Positions 50,986 to 60,298 of a DNA stretch of 64,000 bases are shown here, one piece after another; position 1 is the stretch's first letter; each line of letters begins with the position of its first letter. The stretch covers positions 3,615,719-3,679,718 of the forward strand of contig NZ_CP100416.1 in assembly GCF_026017845.1 (NCBI RefSeq), read 5' to 3'. A program made the translations under genes and the position numbers. Origin of the DNA: Amycolatopsis mediterranei (GTDB lineage: Bacteria > Actinomycetota > Actinomycetes > Mycobacteriales > Pseudonocardiaceae). A model generated the notes under the pieces. It did not search any database, was not told the origin of the DNA, and saw nothing but the letters and a program-made list of their open reading frames with translations.

Positions 50986-52362
50986 TCACTGCGTCCGGCA
51001 GTCGAGGGCCGGGACGACCGCGCGGCCGTCGGTGATGTCCTGGTTCAGCCCGAACGAAGCCGAACCGTCCGGCTCGACGAGGGCGTTCCAGCCCGCGTCG
51101 GTGACCGTCACCGACGAACCGGCCTGGCTCAGGGTGCCGTTCCACAGGTCCCGGATGCCGGCGCCGCCGGGCTGGACCCAGGTCACCGTCCAGCCGGTGA
51201 GCCGCGTCGGCCGGTCGTTGTGCACGGTCACCTGCGCCTGGGCGCCGCCCGGCCAGGCGTTTGTGACCTCGTAGCGCGCGGTGCACCCGGCGGCCGCGGG
51301 CGGGGCCGCCGGCGTGGAGCGCCGCGACGGCACCTCGGACGCGCGGGCCGGCACCGGCGCGGGCGCCGTGGTGGTGCTGCTGACCGTGTGGTCGGCGGTG
51401 ATCGTCGTCGGCAGGTGCTCGACGGGGGCCGCGGTGGTGGTCGCGGGCCGGTCGGTGAGGGCGAGGCCGCCCACCACGCTCACCGACGTCAGGCACGCGG
51501 CCGCCCCGATCACGGTGGCGCGGCGGAGCCCGGACCGCCGGCGCGGGACCGGGGCCGGCCGGCCGACGGCGGCCAGCAGGTCCACCGCCTCCTGCATGGA
51601 CGGGCGCGCGGCCGGATCGCGTTCGAGCATCCGCAGCAGCACCGCGGTCAGCGGGCCGCCGTGGACCGGCGGGGTGAGCTGGTTCTCGGTGATCCGCCGC
51701 AGCAGGGTGATCGGGTCGTCGCTGGTGCCGAACGGCGGCCTGCCCTCCAAAGCGGTGTAGAGCGTGGCGCCGAGCGAATAGACGTCGGACGGCAGCCCCG
51801 CTTCCCCGCCCCGGGCGACTTCCGGGGCCAGGTAGGGGAGCGTGCCGACGACGACGCCTTCGTCGGCCGCCGGGTGCTCGCCGAGCGCGCGCGACACGCC
51901 GAAGTCGGTGATCCGGGCGGTGCCGTCGTCGGTGACGAGCACGTTGTTGGGCGTGACGTCCCGGTGCAGGATCCAGTCGCCGTGCGCGGCGGCCAGTGCC
52001 GCGCCGATCTGCCGCCCGAGCCGCAGCACGTCGCACCGGGGCAGCGGCCCGCGTTCGACGAGGAGCTCGGTCAGCGACCGGGCGGGCACGTACTCCATGA
52101 CCAGGTACATCGAGCCGGCGTCCTCGAACACGTCGTACACCGCGACGGCGTGCGGGTGCCGCAGCCGGGACGCCAGCCGCGCCTCCCGGATCGCGCGCTC
52201 GCAGACGTCGCCGCCGGTACCCGGCTCGTGCAGGAACTGCTTGACGGCCACGACGCGGTCCAGCCGCTCGTCCTTGGCCCGCCACACCAGGCTCATCGCG
52301 CCGCGACCGAGGTGCCCCAGAAGCCGGTACCGCCCGTTGACGAGCTGTTCCTCGAAAGCCAC
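50986..52362 (-). CDS. Ser/Thr protein kinase with extracellular CBM2 module (second copy)
   Basis: A 458-aa paralogue of the kinase at 49440-50792. Kinase domain: GHLGRGAMSLV, Lys41, HRD at 133-135, DFG at 153-155, YLAPE; the TM helix follows RRSGLRRATVIGAAACLTSV; a Thr/Pro stalk leads to a CBM2-type module (CTARYEVTNAWPGGAQAQVTV ... LTGWTVTW, DLWNGTLS, DAGWNALV, LDC). GTG 52362 has GCAGGGG at five bases; GTG 52368 is the alternative. About 190 bp separates it from the second kinase gene, so it has a separate promoter or a long leader. Both kinases probably share a ligand type. Confidence 0.88.
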   Translation of the reverse strand: MAFEEQLVNGRYRLLGHLGRGAMSLVWRAKDERLDRVVAVKQFLHEPGTGGDVCERAIREARLASRLRHPHAVAVYDVFEDAGSMYLVMEYVPARSLTELLVERGPLPRCDVLRLGRQIGAALAAAHGDWILHRDVTPNNVLVTDDGTARITDFGVSRALGEHPAADEGVVVGTLPYLAPEVARGGEAGLPSDVYSLGATLYTALEGRPPFGTSDDPITLLRRITENQLTPPVHGGPLTAVLLRMLERDPAARPSMQEAVDLLAAVGRPAPVPRRRSGLRRATVIGAAACLTSVSVVGGLALTDRPATTTAAPVEHLPTTITADHTVSSTTTAPAPVPARASEVPSRRSTPAAPPAAAGCTARYEVTNAWPGGAQAQVTVHNDRPTRLTGWTVTWVQPGGAGIRDLWNGTLSQAGSSVTVTDAGWNALVEPDGSASFGLNQDITDGRAVVPALDCRTQ

Positions 52363-52673
52363 CCGCACCCCTGCGTCGGTCGGTGAAACGATGAACTTTT
52401 TAGCAGAAGACGGGCGTCCGGTGTGCGTCGGGAGCAACGGGATCTCCGAACCGTTATCCGCCATCGGCGGCGGCGCATTCCGGGAATTCGCGCGGATGAG
52501 TCCGAATTCGACGAATTCGGTGTCGGCGCGGAAGCCGCCGCCGTGCAGGCGTACCGTGTGGGGCATCGCGGTTCAACCGGCAGCCGCCCGCCAGCTCCCC
52601 TGCGCGTTCGTCCCGTGGGTGGGCCGGGAGGCGGGGCTGCCTCCCGGCCGTCCCTCGTTCCGAGGAGGCCCGT
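52363..52673. other. Divergent intergenic region
   Basis: About 310 bp between the second CBM2 kinase (-) and the STAS gene (+), holding both promoters. A locally AT-richer stretch (52385-52520) contains short GAATTC-type inverted words, but I see no convincing operator and no gene. Confidence 0.4.
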
Positions 52674-53093
52674 GTGCTCGACCAGATCGCCGCTCCGCAG
52701 TTCCGCGTCGACGTCCCGTCCGCGATGACCCTGACGGTGACGGCCACCGCGGAGGCGACGATCGTCGCAATCCGCGGCGAAATCGACCTGCCGGTGCTGA
52801 GCCGGCTCCGGACGCGGCTCGGCGAGGAGATCGACCTCGCCCCGCGGGCGCTGGTGCTGGATTTGCCGGAAGTGTCGTTCTGCGGCGCGGGCGGGATCAC
52901 GGAGCTGCTGGTGGCGGCGTCGGAAGCGCACGTGAGCGGAGTGCCCTTCGCGATCGCGGCGGCGGGCCGGGCGGTGCGGCGCCCGATCCGGGTGCTGGGG
53001 CTGGAGCGGCTGTTGCCGATCCACGAAAGTGTCGAGGCGGCGCTGGACTGGCTGGCCGTGCTGCCCCGGTTGCGCGGGAACGGGCGGGGCTGA
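52674..53093 (+). CDS. STAS-domain protein (anti-sigma factor antagonist-like)
   Basis: A 139-aa STAS protein: ATIVAIRGEIDLPVLSRLRTRLGEE (N-terminal strand and helix) and LVLDLPEVSFCGAGGITELL. In SpoIIAA-type antagonists the loop carries the phosphorylatable Ser (DSSG); here it is GAGG, so the switch kinase could not act in the usual way. GTG 52674 follows GAGGAGG at three bases. No anti-sigma factor or sigma factor gene is adjacent. Convergent with the nrfD-like gene. Confidence 0.82.
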   Translation: MLDQIAAPQFRVDVPSAMTLTVTATAEATIVAIRGEIDLPVLSRLRTRLGEEIDLAPRALVLDLPEVSFCGAGGITELLVAASEAHVSGVPFAIAAAGRAVRRPIRVLGLERLLPIHESVEAALDWLAVLPRLRGNGRG

Positions 53094-53130
53094 CCGCCGC
53101 TCGGCCGGATGTTCGGCTACGCGGCGGCCG

Positions 53131-54144
53131 TCATCGCCGGTTCGCGCGCTGCCGCTGCGGCACGACGACGTACTTCGGGTCCTTTGTGGACTCGACGCCG
53201 GCCTCGAACACCCCGAAGCGCTGCAACGCGCTCCCGGCGAACAGCGCCGCCCCGGCCGTCACCGAGACCGCGCGGCTGCGGTGCCCGAGCACCGCGCCCA
53301 GCAGCCCCGCCGCGGTCAGCCGCTCCGACCACTTCCGCAGCCGGTGCGCCTTGCCCGTCGTGTACGCCTCCGCCGTGAGGCCGAGCCGCCTCTCCAGCAC
53401 CTTCGACGCCACCAGTTCGGTCGCGGCGCCGAAGACCGCCAGCGCCCGCGCCGGACCGGCCTCCTCGACCGGGACCAGCGCCATCGCGAAGCCGCCCGAA
53501 CTCGCCGCCGCGGAGCCGGTGAACACGAACGGCAGCGGGGCGTGGGCCTCGTGCCAGGCCGGCACCGCCGTCTGCGACAGCAGCACCGCCGTGTACGACG
53601 CGACGGCCGGCGCGATGACCGCCGAGGCCAGCCCGGCGGGCCGGGCGACCGCGTGCAGGAGCCGGCCGGGCAGGGCGCGGCGCAGCCCGGCGGGCAGCAC
53701 CTCGGCGGCCGCGGCCACGCCGACCCCCGGGCCGAACGCGCTCAGGATCCAGGTGCCGACGCTCATCGGCGACGTCGGCTTCGCGACGCGCAGCATGTGG
53801 TGGAACCGTTCCGGCCGCCCGAGGTCGGCCACCAGCAGGTAGACGCTGGCGAGCAGCGCCGCCAGCGAACCCGTGCGGCCCACCCGGCGCAGCGCCGGCC
53901 GCCCGGTCAGGTCGGCCCCGGCGGCCAGCAGCGACGTGCCCGCCGCGAGCCCGCCGGTGAACAGGTACGCCGGCACCTTCCACTCCCAGACCGGCGGCTT
54001 GAGCACCGGCCGCCCGTAGTACGACCGGAACTCGGCGCGGGGCACCATCAGCTCTTCCCCGGAGCCGCCGCGCTTGCGGCGGCCGAACACGCGGGCCCGG
54101 GTGTCGGCGGCCCCGGCGTCGCTGCGCGGTTCGTGCGAGGTCAC
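53131..54144 (-). CDS. nrfD: NrfD-type quinone-reducing membrane subunit of formate dehydrogenase
   Basis: A 337-aa polysulfide-reductase/NrfD-like membrane subunit: about eight helices, the first in the WKVPAYLFTGGLAAGTSLLAAG motif, and the LGRPERFHHMLRVAKPTSPMSVGTWIL segment that is diagnostic of the family. It would pass electrons from the Fe-S subunit to menaquinone without haem. GTG 54144 overlaps the Fe-S subunit stop (GTGA) with GGAGG upstream. Third gene of the formate dehydrogenase operon. Confidence 0.87.
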   Translation of the reverse strand: MTSHEPRSDAGAADTRARVFGRRKRGGSGEELMVPRAEFRSYYGRPVLKPPVWEWKVPAYLFTGGLAAGTSLLAAGADLTGRPALRRVGRTGSLAALLASVYLLVADLGRPERFHHMLRVAKPTSPMSVGTWILSAFGPGVGVAAAAEVLPAGLRRALPGRLLHAVARPAGLASAVIAPAVASYTAVLLSQTAVPAWHEAHAPLPFVFTGSAAASSGGFAMALVPVEEAGPARALAVFGAATELVASKVLERRLGLTAEAYTTGKAHRLRKWSERLTAAGLLGAVLGHRSRAVSVTAGAALFAGSALQRFGVFEAGVESTKDPKYVVVPQRQRANRR

Positions 54145-55181
54145 CGGCGCCTCCTTCCGAACGACCCGAACGACGCGACCGCGGCGGCGAGCAGCGCCGA
54201 GGCCGCCATCCCGGCGTACTTCCACATCGCGGGCAGCTCGCGGGTCGGCACCACCGGATCCGGCGGGAGCCCGTAGACCTCGGGTTCGTCCAGGAGCAGG
54301 AAGAACGCGCCGTTGCCGCCGACGCCGTCATCCGGGTCGTGCCCGTAGAGCCGTGCCTCGGGCACGCCGCGCTCGTGCAGGTCCTCGACGCGGCGGGCCG
54401 CCCGTTCCCGCAGCTCGTCGAGTTCGCCGAACTGGATCGAGTCGGTCGGGCAGGCCTTGGCGCACGCCGGTTCGAGGCCGTCGTGGAGCCGGTCGTAGCA
54501 GAGCGTGCACTTCTGCGCCCGTCCGTCGTCCGGGCGGCGGTCGATGACGCCGTACGGGCAGCCCGAAACGCAGTAGCCGCAGCCGTTGCAGATGTCCTGC
54601 TGCACCACGACCGTGCCGAATTCGGTGCGGAACAGCGCGCCGGTCGGGCAGACGTCGAGGCAGCCGGCGTGCGTGCAGTGCTTGCACACGTCCGACGCCA
54701 TCAGCCACCGGAAGTCGGTCCGGCCCTCGGCGCCGGTCGTCGCGCCGGGTAGGTCGAACGACGGCATGCCGAGGTCTTCCGGCGCCCGCGGCAGGGGAGT
54801 GGTGCCCAGCCCGCCGCCACCCCGCGGCGCCTCCCGCAGCTCCTCGGCGACGAAGGCGGTGGTCACGTCGATCGCGGACGGCCCGGTCGGCAGCCCCTCG
54901 AGCCCGGGCGACTGGCCGCCGAGCGGGCGCTGCTGCTCGATGAAGGCCACGTGCCGCCACGAGTTCGCGCCGAGCGCGCCGGTGTTGTCGAACGACATCC
55001 CGAGCAGGTCGAGCCCGTCTTCGGGGACGGCGTTCCACTCCTTGCAGGCGACTTCGCAGGCCTTGCAGCCGATGCACACGGACGTGTCGGTGAAGAACCC
55101 GACGCGCGGCGGGTGCCCGGTGTGCCCCGCCTCGCCGGCGACGTCCGGCAGCGGCCCGGAGAGCCGGTTTTCGATGCTCAT
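54141..55181 (-). CDS. fdhB: Formate dehydrogenase iron-sulfur (beta) subunit
   Basis: A 346-aa ferredoxin-like subunit. Four Cys clusters fit four [4Fe-4S] centres: CIGCKACEVACKEWN, CKHCTHAGCLDVCPTGA, CNGCGYCVSGCPYG and CTLCYDRLHDGLEPACAKACPT. A C-terminal hydrophobic segment (MWKYAGMAASALLAAAVASF) may anchor it to the membrane, as FdnH does. ATG 55181 overlaps the alpha-subunit stop (ATGA); the stop overlaps the nrfD-like start. It wires the molybdenum/tungsten subunit to the membrane subunit. Confidence 0.93.
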   Translation of the reverse strand: MSIENRLSGPLPDVAGEAGHTGHPPRVGFFTDTSVCIGCKACEVACKEWNAVPEDGLDLLGMSFDNTGALGANSWRHVAFIEQQRPLGGQSPGLEGLPTGPSAIDVTTAFVAEELREAPRGGGGLGTTPLPRAPEDLGMPSFDLPGATTGAEGRTDFRWLMASDVCKHCTHAGCLDVCPTGALFRTEFGTVVVQQDICNGCGYCVSGCPYGVIDRRPDDGRAQKCTLCYDRLHDGLEPACAKACPTDSIQFGELDELRERAARRVEDLHERGVPEARLYGHDPDDGVGGNGAFFLLLDEPEVYGLPPDPVVPTRELPAMWKYAGMAASALLAAAVASFGSFGRRRR

Positions 55182-58100
55182 GGTCGGTCCTCCGTGGCGT
55201 GGCCGGGTTCGACGTGCTCGGTGCCGTGCGCGGTGGCGACCCGGGTACCCGTTTCCGGCGTGATGCCCGCCCGCGCGCGGTACTCCGCGAGCAACGCGAG
55301 CAGCTCGGCCCCTCGCGGCCGCCGGCCGGGGCGGACGTCGCAGGTGGCGACCTTGCTCTCCTGGATGAAGACGTTCGGGTCCAGCACCACGCCGAAGAGA
55401 TCGTTGACGACGTCGCGGGACACCAGCCCGGAGCCGCCCCAGTGGTAGGGCATCCACACCTGGTGCACGATCCGGTCCTGCACCCGCAGCGGCGCCATCC
55501 GGTCGGTGACGAACACCCGCGCCTCGACGGCCGCCCGCGCGGTGACGACGTGTGCCCAGCCGAGGTGCGCGAGCCCGCGCAGCTTCGCGAGCTCGGGGGA
55601 GACCTCGACGAACAGGTCCGGCTGCAGCTCCGACAGGTACGGCAGGGTCCGGCTCATCCCGCCCGCGGTGTGGTGCTCGGTCAGCCGCGCGGCGGTGAAC
55701 ACGAACGGGAACACCTCGCCCCCGGCTTCGGGCGGCGACGGGTGCGACGGGTTGTCCCGGCGGCCGTAGACCTTCCGCGTCGGATTGCCCTGCTGCGCGT
55801 AGAACGGGTTCCGGAACGGCGATTCGTGCGGCTCGTAGTGCGTCGGCAGCGGCCCGTCGGCCAGCCCCGACGGCGCGAACAGCCACGCTTTGCCGTCCGA
55901 CTGCATGATGAACGGGTCGTCGCCGCGCAGCGCAGCCGGGCCGACGGCGTCCGGCGGCGGGACGTGGTCCGGCGGCTTGGTCTTTTCGAAGTCGGGCACG
56001 TCGTGGCCGGTCCACTCGCCCTTGCCGGCGTCCCACCAGATCAGGGCCTTGCGTTCGCTCCACGGCCGTCCCTGCGGGTCGGCGGACGCGCGGTTGTAGA
56101 GCACCCGCCGGTCCATCGGCCACACCCAGCCCCACTCGTGGGCGTAGAAGTCCTGCTCGAAGCGGGACTTGCGGCGGGCGGCCTGGTTGACGCCGTCGGC
56201 GTAGACACCGCTGTAGATCCAGCAGCCGCAGGAGGTGCTGCCGTCGGCCTTGAGCTCGAGGTAGCCGCCGAGTTCCTTGCCGGTGGTGAGGTCCTGGCCG
56301 TTGATCCGGCGCAGCACGTCCTCGGCGGAGGGTTCGTCGCCGTGCACTGCGTAGTCCCAGGTGAGGTCGAGCACCGGCCGGTCGCGCTCGTCTTCCGAGC
56401 CCGCCAGCCGCTCCCGGACGAGCCGGCCGAGGTGGTGGAAGAACCACAGCTCCGAGCGCTGGTCCCCGGCCGGCTCGACGGCCTTTTCGCGCCACTGCAG
56501 CATGCGCTGGGTCTGGGTGAACGTCCCTTCCTTCTCGACGTGCGAGGCGGCGGGGAAGAAGAACACCTCGGTGCGGCACTGCTCCGGCACGATCTCGCCG
56601 GTCTCGATCTCCGGCGCGTCCTTCCAGAAGGTGGCGCTCTCGATCATCGTCAGGTCCCGGACGACCAGCCAGTCGAGGTTGGCCATGCCGAGCCGCTGCA
56701 GCCGGCCGTGCGCGGACCCGACGGCGGGGTTCTGCCCGAGCAGGAAGTAGCCGGAGACCTTGCCGTCGACCATGTCCATGACCGTGCGGTAGGTGCCGTG
56801 GTCGCCGTTGATCCTCGGCAGGTAGCCGAAGCAGAAGTCGTTGTCCGGCGTGGCTTTCTCGCCCCAGTACTCCTTCAGCAGCGACACGGTGTAGGCGTCG
56901 GCGTTGCGCCAGAAGCCCTTCTGCTTGTCGCCGCGGACGCTGTCGAGGTAGCCGGCCAGCGTGGCCTGGTCGGGGGTGGGCATCGGCAGGTAGCCGGGCA
57001 GCAGGTTGAACAGCGTCGGGATGTCGGTCGAGCCCTGGATGCTGGCGTGCCCGCGCAGCGCGAACACCCCGCCGCCGGGCCGCCCGATGTTGCCGAGCAG
57101 CAGCTGGATGATCGAGCCCGCCCGGATGTACTGGGCGCCGACGCTGTGCTGCGTCCAGCCCACGCTGTAGACGAGCGCGGCGGTGCGCTCCCGGCCCGAG
57201 TTGCGCGTCCAGGCGTCACAGACCCGCTGGAAGAGCTCCTTCGGCGTCCCGCAGGTGGCCTCGACCATCTCCGGCGTGTAGCGGGCGAAGTGGCGCTTGA
57301 GGATCTGGAACACGCACCGGGGGTGCTGCAGCGTCGGATCGGCGGCGATCTCCTCGCTGCCGCCTTCGAGCACCGGCCCGCCCGAGCCGTGCTGGTCGGA
57401 CGCCGACGTCTCCTTGCCGTGCCCGCCGCCCTCGGCAGGCCGGATGCTCTCGTAGTGCCAGGTCGAGGGGTCGTAGGCGGCCTTGGCTTCGTCGTAGCCG
57501 CTGAAGAGGCCGTCGAGGTCCTCGGTGTCCTGGTAGTCCTCGGACACCAGGAAGGAGGCGTTGGTGTAGGCGACCACGTACTCGCGGAAGTCGAGGTCGT
57601 TGCTCAGGATGTGGTTGATCACCCCGCCGAGGAACGCGATGTCGGTGCCGGCGCGCAGCGGGACGTGGGCGTCGGCGAGCGCGCTCGTCCGGGTGAAGCG
57701 CGGATCGATGTGGAACACCTCGGCCCCGCGGGCCTTCGCCTCCATCACCCACTGGAACCCCACCGGGTGCGCCTCGGCCATGTTCGAGCCCATGATGACG
57801 ACGCAGTCGGCGTTCTGCAGGTCCTGCTGGTAGTCCGTCGCGCCACCGCGACCGAAGGAAGTCCCCAGACCGGGAACGGTGGCGGAGTGTCAAATGCGGG
57901 CCTGGTTTTCGATCTGGATCGCGCCCAGCGCGGTGAAGAGCTTCTTGATCAGGTAGTTCTCTTCGTTGTCCAGGGTGGCGCCGCCGAGGCTGGCCAGGCC
58001 CATGGTGCGCCGCAGCGGCTTCCCGCGGGAGTCGGTGTCCTGCCAGCCCTTGCGGCGGGCGTCGAGCACGCGGTCGGCGACCATGTCCATGGCGGTGGCG

Positions 58101-58459
58101 AGGTCCAGCTCGGTCCACTCGGTGGCGTAGGGCGCGCGGTAGCGGACCTTCTGCTCGCGCTGCGGGCCGGTGACCAGCTGCTTGCTCGCCGAGCCCTTGG
58201 GACAGAGCCGGCCGCGGGAGATGGGGCTGTGCGGGTCGCCTTCGATCTGGACGACCTTCTCGCCGGAGACGAAGACCTGCTGCCCGCAACCGACGGCGCA
58301 GTAGGGGCAGACGGACTTGGCCACCCGGTCGGCGCTCGCGGTCCGCGGGGCCAAGGCTTCGGAGCGTGGGGATTCGGCGGCCTTGCCCCGGCCGAGCGGG
58401 TCGGTGCCGGTGAGCTGCCGGTAGACGGGCCAGGATTCGAGCCACTGCCGTGGTCCCAC
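55178..58459 (-). CDS. fdhA: Formate dehydrogenase catalytic (alpha) subunit, in-frame UGA read as selenocysteine
   Basis: A 1093-aa molybdopterin enzyme if the in-frame TGA at 57892-57890 is read as Sec190. N-terminal [4Fe-4S] site CPYCAVGCGQQ with a fourth Cys in GRLCPKG; the active-site context NQARI-U-HSATVPGLGTSFGRGG matches the Sec loop of FdnG/FdhF, and ADCVVIMGSNMAEAHPVGFQWVMEAK continues it. A SECIS-like hairpin follows the UGA. The C-terminal molydopterin-dinucleotide domain (WVMPYHWGG, NDLFGVVLDPNVFIQESKVA) is intact. GTG 58459 has GGGAGG at five bases; GTG 58465 is possible. No twin-arginine signal is seen. Read without selenium it would be two ORFs. Confidence 0.9.
57861..57877 (-). 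other. SECIS-like selenocysteine insertion hairpin
   Basis: Beginning 12 nt after the UGA on the minus strand, GTTCCC-GGTCT-GGGGAC folds into a six-pair stem (one G-U) with the loop GGUCU. Position and loop match the bacterial fdh SECIS, whose loop carries GGUCU at about the same distance, where SelB binds. Confidence 0.8.
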
Positions 58460-58541
58460 GCCCACCTCCCGACTTCGGCTCTTCCGCTGGGCCGACTACC
58501 CAGGGCTTGTCGAGCTTAAACCGGAGCGTCTGGTCCGGCGT

Positions 58542-58590
58542 CTTGAATGACTCATTCCTGGCGTCGGAGGTCAGGAATGAGTCATTCAAG
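58542..58590. repeat. Second copy of the palindromic element (49 bp)
   Basis: Arms of 24 bp around one central G, with 22 of 24 positions complementary (two changes in the right arm). The TGAATGACTCATTCCTGGCG core is the same as in the 53-bp copy at 38425-38477. It lies in the 152-bp gap between the MFS stop (58612) and the formate dehydrogenase start (58459). Confidence 0.85.
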
Positions 58591-58611
58591 GCAGTTGCCG
58601 GCCGCCTGTCG

Positions 58612-60120
58612 TCAGGTCGAGAACGGCGACGACGCGCCCTCGGCGCGCGTGCGGCCGCGACGGCCCGCGGCGGCGAGGGGCTGGGCGATGTCCTCCAGGG
58701 ACTTGCCCTCCGCGTCCACCGCGAGGAACCGGGCCACCAAGCCGCCCGCGATCATCACGGCCGCGCCCAGCAGGTAGCCGATGAACAGGCGGACCGGGTG
58801 CTCGCCCGTGCCGATCAGGGCGCCGTAGATCACCGGGCCCAGTGCGCCGAAGCACTGCGCGATCGCGAAGAACACCGCGATCGCCTTCGCCCGGACTTCC
58901 AGGGGGAAGATCTCGCTCACCGTCAGGTAGCCCGCGCTCGCGCCGGCGGAGGCGAAGAAGAAGATCACGCACCACGCGATCGTCTGCGTGATCGCGTTGA
59001 GCGCGCCCGCGTAGAACAGCACCGCCGTCACCGCCAGCAGGACACCCGACACCACGTACGTCCCGGAGATCATCTTGCGCCGGCCGAGGGTGTCGAACAG
59101 GTGGCCGATGGTGAACGGGCCGACCAGGTTGCCCACCGCGAACGCGATCAGGTAGATCGGCGTCGCCGCGGACGAGACCCCGTAGAACTTGCCGAGCACC
59201 AGCGTGTAGGTGAAGAAGATCGCGTTGTACAGGAACGACTGGCTGATCATCAGCGACGCGCCCAGCACGGCCCTCGACGGGTAGTCGCGGAACAGCACCC
59301 TGGCCAGGGCCACGTACCCGATCCGCTCGGCGGGCGTCACCTCGATCGCCTTCTTCTCGTCGACCGGCGGCAGGCTGCGGCCGGTGTGCTCGACCTCCTG
59401 CTCGATCTGGGCGATCGACTCCTCGGCCGCGTCCGCCTTGCCGTGCATGATCTGCCACCGCGGGCTCTCCGGCAGGTGCCGCCGCACCAGCAGGATCACC
59501 AGCCCGAGCACCGGCCCGATGAGGAAGCCCAGCCGCCAGCCCAGTGACAGGTCCATCCGGTTGAGCAGGATGTACGTCCCGACCGTCCCCAGCACCGCCC
59601 CGGCCCAGTACGTCCCGTTGACCGCGATGTCCACCCGGCCCCGGTAGCGGGCCGGGATCAGCTCGTCGATCGCCGAGTTGATCGCCGCGTACTCGCCGCC
59701 GATGCCCATGCCGGCCACGAACCGGGTGGCGTAGAGGAAGATCACCCAGCCCGCGCCGTTGCCCAGGGTCAGCGCGGTGAGGCCGCTGCCGACGAGGTAG
59801 ACGGCCAGGGTCAGCATGAAGAGGTTCCGGCGGCCGAGCTTGTCGGAGAGGCTGCCGAAGAACAGCGCCCCGACCACCTCGCCGGCCAGGTAGATCGTCG
59901 CCAGCAGCCCGACGGCCGCCGACGACATGTGCAGCGTCTCGGGCTTGGTGAGCGTGTCGGCGACCGCGCTGGCCACCGTGATCTCCAGGCCGTCGAGGAT
60001 CCAGGCCACCCCGAGGGCGACCACCATCCGGGTGTGGAACGGGGACCAGGGCAACCGGTCGATGCGTGCCGGGATGAGGGTGCGCACCCCGGTGGACGCC
60101 GGATCGGGTGTTGCCGCCAT
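58612..60120 (-). CDS. MFS transporter (metabolite/aromatic-acid or sugar symporter type)
   Basis: A 502-aa, 12-helix carrier of the AAHS/sugar-porter-like group: WILDGLEITVASAVADTL near TM1, GSLSDKLGRRNLFM (motif A), GMGIGGEYAAINSAIDELIPARYRGRV after TM4, and FDTLGRRKMI repeating motif A in the second half. A long central loop contains acidic helices (QIEQEVEHTG). ATG 60120 follows AAGGAGG at five bases. It precedes the formate dehydrogenase operon on the same strand, separated by the palindromic element, so it may be co-expressed; its substrate is unknown, possibly an organic acid. Confidence 0.87.
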   Translation of the reverse strand: MAATPDPASTGVRTLIPARIDRLPWSPFHTRMVVALGVAWILDGLEITVASAVADTLTKPETLHMSSAAVGLLATIYLAGEVVGALFFGSLSDKLGRRNLFMLTLAVYLVGSGLTALTLGNGAGWVIFLYATRFVAGMGIGGEYAAINSAIDELIPARYRGRVDIAVNGTYWAGAVLGTVGTYILLNRMDLSLGWRLGFLIGPVLGLVILLVRRHLPESPRWQIMHGKADAAEESIAQIEQEVEHTGRSLPPVDEKKAIEVTPAERIGYVALARVLFRDYPSRAVLGASLMISQSFLYNAIFFTYTLVLGKFYGVSSAATPIYLIAFAVGNLVGPFTIGHLFDTLGRRKMISGTYVVSGVLLAVTAVLFYAGALNAITQTIAWCVIFFFASAGASAGYLTVSEIFPLEVRAKAIAVFFAIAQCFGALGPVIYGALIGTGEHPVRLFIGYLLGAAVMIAGGLVARFLAVDAEGKSLEDIAQPLAAAGRRGRTRAEGASSPFST

Positions 60121-60298
60121 GACAACCTCCTTGTGAGCAGATCGCCTGGCGTGACTTCCCCCGTCGTGCCCTGGCGAAACACGATCGGGTCGACTCACGC
60201 GGTCACGGCTTGTGATCAACCGGATACGGTTATTAGTCTGGCGCGCGAGCGGGTCGTGCAGGGGCCGCATTGCCTGTTCGTGCCGGCTTTCGACGAAG

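Noticed and set aside
57890..57892. Premature stop/pseudogene in fdhA
   Set aside because: The stop is UGA at the family's Sec position, the frame continues without shift, and a SECIS-like hairpin follows; Sec decoding explains it better than decay.
55199..58519. 1106-codon plus-strand open frame opposite formate dehydrogenase
   Set aside because: Antisense to an unambiguous molybdopterin enzyme; the translation has no recognisable fold and extends through the Sec UGA region only because the reverse strand lacks stops.
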